A stretch of DNA of 64,000 bases from Melieria omissa (lineage: Eukaryota; Arthropoda; Insecta; Diptera; Ulidiidae), in assembly GCA_963971225.1 (NCBI GenBank), contig OZ020269.1, forward strand, positions 26,155,283-26,219,282. Direction: 5' to 3'. Below, piece after piece: positions 57,376-64,000 of the stretch. The translations under genes were made by a program, and so were the position numbers. Within the stretch, counting starts at the first letter, position 1. Every line of letters starts with the position of its first letter. Below the pieces are notes generated by a model. The model searched no databases. It saw nothing but the letters and a program-made list of their open reading frames with translations, and was not told the origin of the DNA.

Positions 57376-57390
57376 TACCCTATTGACCTG

Positions 57391-57900
57391 AACTGATCAT
57401 AGGTGTCTGCAAAGCTCATTATAGACATTTTGTCAAACAGGATTTCACAAATCGATCTAACCAACACGGTAGGACTGCTTTGTTCCAAGCTATTCTATCC
57501 GGCTTGTTCGGTAGGCAAATCAAAGAAACTTATGGATCTAAGCAGAAAGGAGCTTAGGTCCATGGCGGGGATCCTGAGTGGGACTTGTCTGCAAAATATG
57601 CATAGAGCACGTCTGGGAATCATAGAAAGCGGACTATGCAGATTCTGCATGGAAGATGAGGAAACATCCGGTCACATTATAACTGAATGTCCCGCAGTTT
57701 TTTACACGCAAGAAAGCGTAGATTGCAAAGGGAACAGTTTCAGACGAAAGAACTGTTTGAAACTGATCTGGAAAAAATCAAAGAGTTCCTGGACAGCATT
57801 GGGAGATGAACTCTTCCAATAAGAAATAAGGCATACGGGCACAATATGTAGTCCTTTTTGGACTCAGTGTCTCGTGCAGTTGATGCTCGACTTCCATTCC
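57391..57900 (+). pseudogene. LINE RNase H/zinc-knuckle C-terminal remnant
   Basis: The open frame 57403-57822 (139 aa) reads SAKLIIDILSNRISQIDLTN, LMDLSRKELRSMAGILSG, HRARLGIIESGLCRFC, then MEDEETSGHIITECPA, the CCHC-type region after the RNase H domain in RNase-H-bearing LINEs. After the stop, CACAATATGTAGTCCTTTTT and GGACTCAGTGTC look like its 3'UTR, and repeated TAATC units (57901-57915) look like its tail. RT and endonuclease domains are absent. The related fragment at 60757-61231 is in the opposite orientation. Confidence 0.75.
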
Positions 57901-57915
57901 TAATCTAATCTAATC

Positions 57916-59500
57916 TTCGATCAATAAAATTTGACGTTATTTAATCTTGAAAAAGAGAAAACCCAGCTTTAAAAAATTCGATCAAGTTGTTTTCAAGTTA
58001 ACGTTTTTTAGAATGTACTTAGTTCAAATTATTGTCGAGTGAACACAGCTTAGACATTAAATTGAAGAATGTGAAATGTGAATTGAAGCATTGGCGTTGA
58101 CAAATCTATATAAATTGCCCATGATCGGTGCGCATAAATCAATCTAATGATGTACACGCGGGAAAAGTAAGAACGTAATCTGCTGATTACACTCTGCCAG
58201 AGTCGGGATTCCTTGAAGCCACACAGAAAGGTGATGCGCCGAAATTTGTTGGCGGCATTTGTTGGTCAGTGCCGATCGCAGCGGATTATTGTAAGCCTCC
58301 GTAATAAATGTGAATGTGTGGCATTAGTGTTGGCAATGTGGCGCTTGAGACTTGAGTAGTGACGTCAGGGTATCATTTGGATGATATGTAGACGGTGAAC
58401 ATTCTCGTTCAAATCAATCAGACAGTTGCAATTAGTCTTCGTCACGAATTAAATATAGAAAATTTGTTAAGACGCATTAAAAAAAGCAGTGGCCAGCCAT
58501 GGATTCTTATCCATAATTGGTTAGAGTTTGGTTTCTTGATGCATTACGTGGCATACAAAATTCAGTCTTATCGCGTGTGTGTGTGTGTGTTGAAAAAAGG
58601 TCAAGTGGCGACACATGTCGGCGCTAAATTTGTCAGCGTTGATCTGTCCACAAGCGCCGTGGCCAACACAATGACGAATGTTGACCAAACAAATCATTTC
58701 ATTTGGATGAAAAAGTCTATTATTACGTTTGATACCTGTGCCATAAGTCGAGCCATACGTTTTGCCTATAATTTGTGATTTACATTTCAATCATTGGGTA
58801 ACATTAAAAAAAATCAGTAAAGATTTTCAAGACCACCAAGTTGCAGCTGAGAGCGTAAAAAATCTTGTTCATTCAATTGCTTTAAGAACATGTGTCACAA
58901 TTTGGTAGTCACTTTTAAAGATGAGGTCAGTGAATGAAATAAAAAATATAAAAAAATTATACCAAAAAAAAAATATAAAAAAAAAATTATAAAAATTCAT
59001 GAACATTGAAAAAATTGAGCCATCACCAACTGTCAGCAATTTAAGTGCAACCTGCTGCAAAAAGTGTTAAAAAGGACAACAAGAAAACCCAATACACCAA
59101 CGCCAACTGCCGCGTCATTCATTGTAGACCGAAATCTGGCAGTGAATTTTCTGCCTTCAGGACACCCAAAGTCAGTTTTGCTTTTAAGTTTTTTGCTTTT
59201 TGGTTTTTTGTATGCAACACGTGTGGCCCAAAAATGTTCGCTCATTCGAAAGACACTGACTTGGCACTCAGAAGGAGGCACTCGAGATACTTAAGTGTGC
59301 GCCAGTGTCAACATCATTCAATATCTGATCCCTTGGACGGAACATGGACACTGCCAGTCAACGAACAAGTATGACAGTAGTGTTAGGTGTGTTCTGTGAC
59401 TGTCACCATTCGCTTCAGAATTGTGCAGTGATTCGCAGATTTGTCATCTTTAGTTCATGAGATTTTTTTGCTACAGGTTTTTACTGGAAAAAGTTCAAAT
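57916..59500. other. Transposon-free island
   Basis: Unique DNA with a GT run near 58578-58590. The 127-aa frame at 58395-58778 and the 109-aa frame at 59045-59374 show no domain and overlap opposite-strand frames. Candidate regulatory DNA. Confidence 0.4.
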
Positions 59501-59989
59501 TTTGTATTCATTATTTAGTCTTCCGTGTGGTTATATACAAAACATTCCAAATAATTTTTATAATTTTTATGATTTTTTTGAGTGTTGTTATATGAGAACA
59601 ACCATATCGTTGTGGCTGTAAATATTATTTAAACATACATACTATTATTTTTTTTATATATTTTACTTTAATTTTTTTTTGAAATTTACCTAAATCAAAT
59701 TGAAAAGTCAAATTAAAAATGTCTCTTATATTTTTCTGCTTCTTCTTTCTTTACTATGTAAAGATTTAATATTAAATAAAAAGTGTATACTTCTCTTCTT
59801 GAAACTTAAAAAAATCAGTTTATTAATTTTGTATTATTCTGAAAAGATCAAAATATTTTAAGGACCAACAAAAAAACAATTTTTCTTGAAACAAAAAAAA
59901 TTAAACCAAAAAATTAAACGAAAAATATTATTCTTGTAAAGTTTTGACGTTCACAAAGTAGCATGTTGCCATATGGTAACAAAATAGCG
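59501..59989. other. AT-rich DNA
   Basis: A/T-rich sequence without recognisable features. Confidence 0.45.
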
Positions 59990-60470
59990 AAAGGGTTAAC
60001 TCATGTTGCACCCAAACATTGAGCGTCTTTTTGTATCGAGCCTTATTTAAGTGATTTCAAACGGTTTATTGCGCAATATTTACCTCCTGGGAAATCGAAA
60101 CAGTGGAAAACAATGGGTGGACTCAACAGTTTTCATAAGTTGAGCGTGGTGCATAATTTTGATACCATAAATTATGGAAACATCATCCAACCAAAATAAC
60201 ACAAGATTGGCTTTTACAGTTTTAGGACTATAAAATTATTCAAATTTTCAGCTACTCAAAGCTGTTTTAAAACTATAAAACATGGCGTATTCTGTCTTTG
60301 CTGATGTCCATATTTGACGCTCACTCAAACAAAACTGAGTCAAGCATTCATAAAATGGTTTGAAAAGTTTCTTTAGTACGAAATCGTATCTTTCTTATGC
60401 GATCCTATAACACAATGCAAGATACAGATTACTAAAGCCAACTGCTTGAAAAATAATGGATTTTCCTTTA
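59990..60470 (-). mobile_element. 5' half of a mariner fossil (same family as 15249 and 26817)
   Basis: AACTCATGTTGCACCCA at about 59998 matches 27690 (NVWVQHEL on the minus strand). TTTAGTACGAAATCGTA and ACAGATTACTAA near 60380-60440 match 29750-29800. The end-like TAATGGATTTTCCTTTAA follows at about 60456. The 3' half is missing and stops are frequent. Confidence 0.6.
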
Positions 60471-60479
60471 ACACCTTAA

Positions 60480-60640
60480 AAGAGAGCATCAAGCACCTAA
60501 ACCTCCAAGAGTTACTAAGTTTCATAAGATCGGTAAGTTCAGGGAATGTTCTCTAATAACTTGTAGGGGGTACAATATATCACTTTTGGTCTCAGTGCCA
60601 CAAGGCTCATTGAATTATATTCTATTCTCCTACACATTAG
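60480..60640 (+). pseudogene. LINE 3'-end remnant
   Basis: Reads IKHLNLQELLSFIRSV, then a 3'UTR-like GGTACAATATATCACTTTTG, GTCTCAGTGCCACAAGGC and ATTCTATTC, parallel to 57822-57900. Confidence 0.5.
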
Positions 60641-60756
60641 AACATCAACTGCCCGAGACACTGTGTCCAAAAAGAACTATTGTGTCCCTATCTCTTATTC
60701 CGTAATGGAAGAGTTCATCTCCCCAATGCTGTCCAGGAACCTTGATTTTTCCCAGG

Positions 60757-61231
60757 TCAGTTCCAGACAACTCGTTCGTCTGAATCAATTCCCTTCTTCA
60801 GTTCTTTTCTGGTTTGGTCCAGTAGATATTTATATTTGCCTTCCAAATAGGCCGGAAAGGAAAGCGCTGTTGAACCGCTTATAGTTAGCCCGATTTGTGA
60901 ATTCATGTTTGACACAATGTCTAAAATGATCTCTGCTGACACCTATGATCGGTTCAGGTCCATAGGGTCATTTTGCCGCCCCCTCCTTTGCCAATCTGTC
61001 CGTCTCCTTATTTCCATCGTGAGCAGTGACCCAGTGTATTTTCACCCGGTTATCCTTAAGTGGATCTATGTATTTAAGGCTTAAATCTAGAAAATCGCTC
61101 ATTATCGATCGCAGATCATCAAACAAACCTTTCAAAAGGGGAAGCCAGCTGTTTTGTTGGCAAAAAATCTCACAATTCATCTGCAGTAAAGCACAGACGG
61201 CACTCGACAGCAGCCGCTCGAACTCACTCAA
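60757..61231 (-). pseudogene. LINE RNase H-domain remnant
   Basis: From 61231 leftward: FERLLSSAVCALLQM, then YIDPLKDNRVKIHWVTAHDG and NKETDRLAKEGAAK, the last RNase H motif (HxGxxxNxxADxLA class, slightly decayed). The frame then shifts to PEPIIGV-like sequence and SAEIILDIVSNMNSQIGLTI, LLDQTRKELKKG, homologous to the + strand remnant at 57403. Frameshifts and loss of the 5' part make it a pseudogene. Confidence 0.72.
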
Positions 61232-61244
61232 TCACTTTATGTAG

Positions 61245-62720
61245 TTCTCACCCTGTACTTCGGTCCAAAACAGCCACACATAATCTTAAGCTGAACTCGG
61301 GCGGCCAAAGTGTGGTCGCACTTAATGTGACACATCGCCGGCTCAGGTGTCACACAGCGGCGCATCTCGTGCGATGCGGCTTCGAATTGAAACTTTCTGC
61401 CACATCCTGATTATTGCTTGGCTGTGCAAGTGTTTTATACGTGTGTGTGTGTGTGTTGTTGTTGTACATTGTTACCTTTAGTGTTTGGTTAAGCCACTGC
61501 GGCGACAGCGCAACTTAATGCCAAAGTGCATGCGCATGCGTGACTTTATTATTAAGCGACATTCGTCTTGTTGTTGTTGTTACTACTATACATCGTGTTG
61601 CGGTTCGTATTTCCGTGTCTTCTGCTGATGCATGATCGCCTTTTAATATGCAAGCGCGCATGCGCATGCGGCTTACACGCACCGCAACAACACCCCGACA
61701 CACCGCACGCACAAAAAAGGCAGCAATCAGAAAATGTCAAAATTCTTTAATAAACGCGTAATGAGGCGCACCGTCCGTGTGTGTGTTCCGCACATCAAAC
61801 GCATTCCTGGCCGCCACTGACAGCCAGCTGCACCGATCGCCAAGCACCCAACGATGGCCCAAGGACGCCAAGTGCATAATTAATCCACAAAATTTCATTT
61901 GCTGCAACTGTCTGTCCCTTCATAATTTTCGGTGACATACGACAGTGGCACCTTGTCGCTCGATTTGTGCTGACGTGCACAACGGCAGCCAACGACACCG
62001 TCGCCACATTTGAATTTGTATTTTAGGCTCATCTGTTCGTTGTGACATGGGGCCGAGCTGAGCTGGCTGTCTCCCTTGGCCACCTTGCAGTACCTGTTAG
62101 TGTTGTTATTGTTGTTGTTGTTTTTGTAGTGAGCCAAACGTGTAAGTGTGCCGATGTGTGTATGACACGGATAAATTGGACCACCAAGGCGATACGCTCC
62201 CGGTCTTCAAATTTTCTCAGATAGTGAGAAATGAAGTGGGGGAAACGTTGCCAGAATTTGTGTTCATGTCAACTGTGTTGTGGGCTTCTTTGTGTGACAG
62301 ACACTTTGAAGGTTTGCAAAAATTGATGAATTTGTGGATTAATGTGATAAGGATTACTTCCGTTTGGTGTTGTTGAAAAGTTGTAGTAGGGTTTTATGTA
62401 CTGAAATTAATGTTTAGGGTGAAGTGTTTCAGTAAAAGTGAAGGAATGCGCCAAGACTTAAAGGCTCATGGAGGTTTAGGCTTCTCTCTGTACCTATATT
62501 AATGCAACTCTTTGGAACCAAAAAAAGTTGCTGGAGGTAAGTAAAATTCAAATATTAATAGGTGAATTCTAAAATAATAACCTCTAAAGAAATAAAATAA
62601 GAGAATACAAAATATTTCTTCATTTCAGAAATTCAGATTGCTGCCAGATTCAGATTGCTGCCAGAAGAGGCCTTAATGTTTCGGTTTACATATGCTGTTT
62701 TGGTTTAACGTATGGGGAAT
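61245..62720. other. Transposon-free island before the terminal transposon
   Basis: Unique DNA with GT near 61440-61458 and GTT repeats near 61570 and 62100. A direct duplication of about 18 bases (CAGATTGCTGCCAGA) lies at 62633-62667. No domain is found in the short frames. Candidate regulatory DNA. Confidence 0.4.
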
Positions 62721-62724
62721 GAAA

Positions 62725-64000
62725 TATGGACAAATTTCAAATGAAAATATTTTCACACATGTGAAAAGTAGGATCAAAACAAGGTAGGCAATAATTAACG
62801 GTACTCAATTAGTTGTCATGGCAACTGCATATCAGTTGAATACTAAAATTAATTCAGTACGAAAATGTCTTTGAACGAGTTGGACCGTCGAAAGCTGATC
62901 TATAAATACTGCGAAGATTTTCCAACCAAAACTAAAAGTGAAATTTTCCATTACTTTAGCGAGTTAAGTTTTACAAAATCATTTATTTACAAGACCATTG
63001 TGGCTTATAGAAGTAGAAAATCCAGTGAAAGGAAATCTGGTAGTGGAAAAATATGTGCTTTGCAAGATTCTAAGACACGTGCCAAATTAAAAGCCGAAAC
63101 TGCAGGTCATACTGCAAAATCGTACAGGGAGCTGGGAAGAAAGTACCAAGTTGATAAAAAAACGGTGAAAAAATACTTTAAAAATATGAACATTGATAAA
63201 TTGGCGAAAAAAACTGTTCCAACTGTCACAGAAAATCAAAAAACAGCCATCGTTCATCGTTTACGGCTTCTTTCCCGAGATCTGTTTGCTGCAAACTCAA
63301 GGAAGATTTGCATCATGGATGACGAGACCTATTTTACGGTGGAAGGTCATGAATGGACCCCGAAGTATTATTTTAAGCTTGCAGGTACTGAAATTCCCGA
63401 TAAAGTTAAATTTAAGTCGAAAACAAAGTACCCGGGAAAAGTTTTACTGTGGATGGCAATAAGCGAACGCGGCGTGAGCGATCCTGTGTTTATCAAGGCC
63501 GGTTTAGCTGTGAATGCGGATGTTTACATCAAAAAATGCCTTCCAGTTTTAAAAAACTTTATCGACAAGCATCATAAAAAGGATGAAGTTATTTTTTGGC
63601 CGGATTTGGCGTCGTCACACTATGCCCGGGCGACCCAAGACGCTTTAAGGGATTTAAATATTGGCTTCGTGCCAAAAGAAAAGAATCCACCAAATGTGCC
63701 ACAGCTTAGACCAATAGAGACTTTTTGGGCCAACTTGAAAAGGAAAGTCTTCGGAAAGGGTTATCGAGCAAAAAATGTCGATTCATTGATAGCTAAGATC
63801 AAAACAGAGCTGCGGCAAATTGATACAAAGGGTATTCAGGAGGCGATGCGTAAAGTGTCCCTAAATATAAGAAAAGCCGATAGATATGGCTATAAAAACT
63901 TTTTGTAATTGAACTTAATTGTAAGTAGTTTGTATTGTCAAAATTTCAGTATTATATTTTGAAAAATAAAAATTCTGTGAACATAAAGGTTTTTGTCCAT
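62725..64000 (+). mobile_element. ITm-superfamily (DD37E) transposon, right end at window edge
   Basis: The last bases of the window (…GTCCAT) are the inverse of ATGGACAAA at 62725, where a TA precedes the repeat. Further words (TTCAC) are shared only loosely, so the inverted-repeat length is uncertain. About 140 bases lead to the transposase ATG and about 90 follow its stop. The element may extend a few bases beyond the window. Confidence 0.7.
62865..63908 (+). CDS. ITm/Tc1-mariner superfamily transposase, DD37E type, intact ORF
   Basis: A 347-aa uninterrupted frame, the length expected for a Tc1-mariner transposase. Residues 1-110 are basic and helix-rich, with helix-turn-helix-like sequence (KSYRELGRKYQVDKKTVKKY). 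The catalytic domain shows MDDETYF (Asp153), FWPDLASSHYA (Asp247) and PQLRPIETFW (Glu285). There are 37 residues between the last two, so this is a DD37E triad. The PDLAS..HY and NPPN-P-LRPIE blocks are typical of an insect ITmD37E-like lineage. The enzyme would cut and paste the element at TA sites. An intact frame with all three acids suggests recent activity. The ATG at 62865 is the first in frame and follows a typical AAAATG context. Confidence 0.9.
   Translation: MSLNELDRRKLIYKYCEDFPTKTKSEIFHYFSELSFTKSFIYKTIVAYRSRKSSERKSGSGKICALQDSKTRAKLKAETAGHTAKSYRELGRKYQVDKKTVKKYFKNMNIDKLAKKTVPTVTENQKTAIVHRLRLLSRDLFAANSRKICIMDDETYFTVEGHEWTPKYYFKLAGTEIPDKVKFKSKTKYPGKVLLWMAISERGVSDPVFIKAGLAVNADVYIKKCLPVLKNFIDKHHKKDEVIFWPDLASSHYARATQDALRDLNIGFVPKEKNPPNVPQLRPIETFWANLKRKVFGKGYRAKNVDSLIAKIKTELRQIDTKGIQEAMRKVSLNIRKADRYGYKNFL

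Noticed and set aside
58395..58778. 127-aa + strand ORF
   Set aside because: Begins in AT-rich DNA, passes through a GT microsatellite and shows no known motif.

Overview
The window reads as nuclear DNA of a higher fly (Diptera, Schizophora). The one host gene I can identify is the segment-polarity homeobox gene engrailed. Its protein is close to the Drosophila one, but its introns are far longer and the flanks are full of transposon remnants. A tephritid-like or other non-drosophilid fly is my inference; the species cannot be named from the sequence alone.

Layout. 1-9.0 kb: AT-rich low-complexity DNA, two different mariner elements each deleted down to about 740 bp, and a degenerate inverted-repeat element. 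9.0-11.5 kb: GC-richer engrailed upstream and 5'UTR region. 11.5-22.4 kb: engrailed on the + strand in three coding exons (11508-12945, 18359-18456, 21164-21412), 594 aa. Intron 1 (5.4 kb) carries a tandem nuclear-receptor half-site pair containing a perfect FTZ-F1-type site, and an antisense broken mariner. Intron 2 (2.7 kb) carries a striking series of TGTCACA/TGTGACA dyads. 22.5-23.9 kb: a higher-order tandem repeat just past the likely 3' end, interrupted by a 250-bp element with an 8-bp target duplication.

24-64 kb contains no further host gene that I can support. TE-free, GC-richer, microsatellite-bearing islands (about 24.9-26.1, 30.8-32.2, 35.6-36.6, 41.5-42.7, 45.4-47.2, 50.0-51.7, 53.9-55.4, 58.0-59.5 and 61.2-62.4 kb) alternate with repeat-filled gaps. 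These islands are plausible long-range engrailed/invected regulatory DNA, but this is inference. The gaps hold mariner fossils, 3' ends of LINEs, hAT-like MITEs with 8-bp duplications, tRNA-derived SINE-like pieces, and inverted-repeat elements flanked by TTAA. Several TTAA elements sit inside one another or inside a degenerate tandem array. At the right edge is an uninterrupted 347-aa DD37E (ITm superfamily) transposase, the youngest-looking mobile element here.

No exotic multigene system was found. The most notable signals are the TGTGACA dyad series in engrailed intron 2, the FTZ-F1 pair in intron 1, the nested TTAA elements and the 437-bp higher-order repeat.
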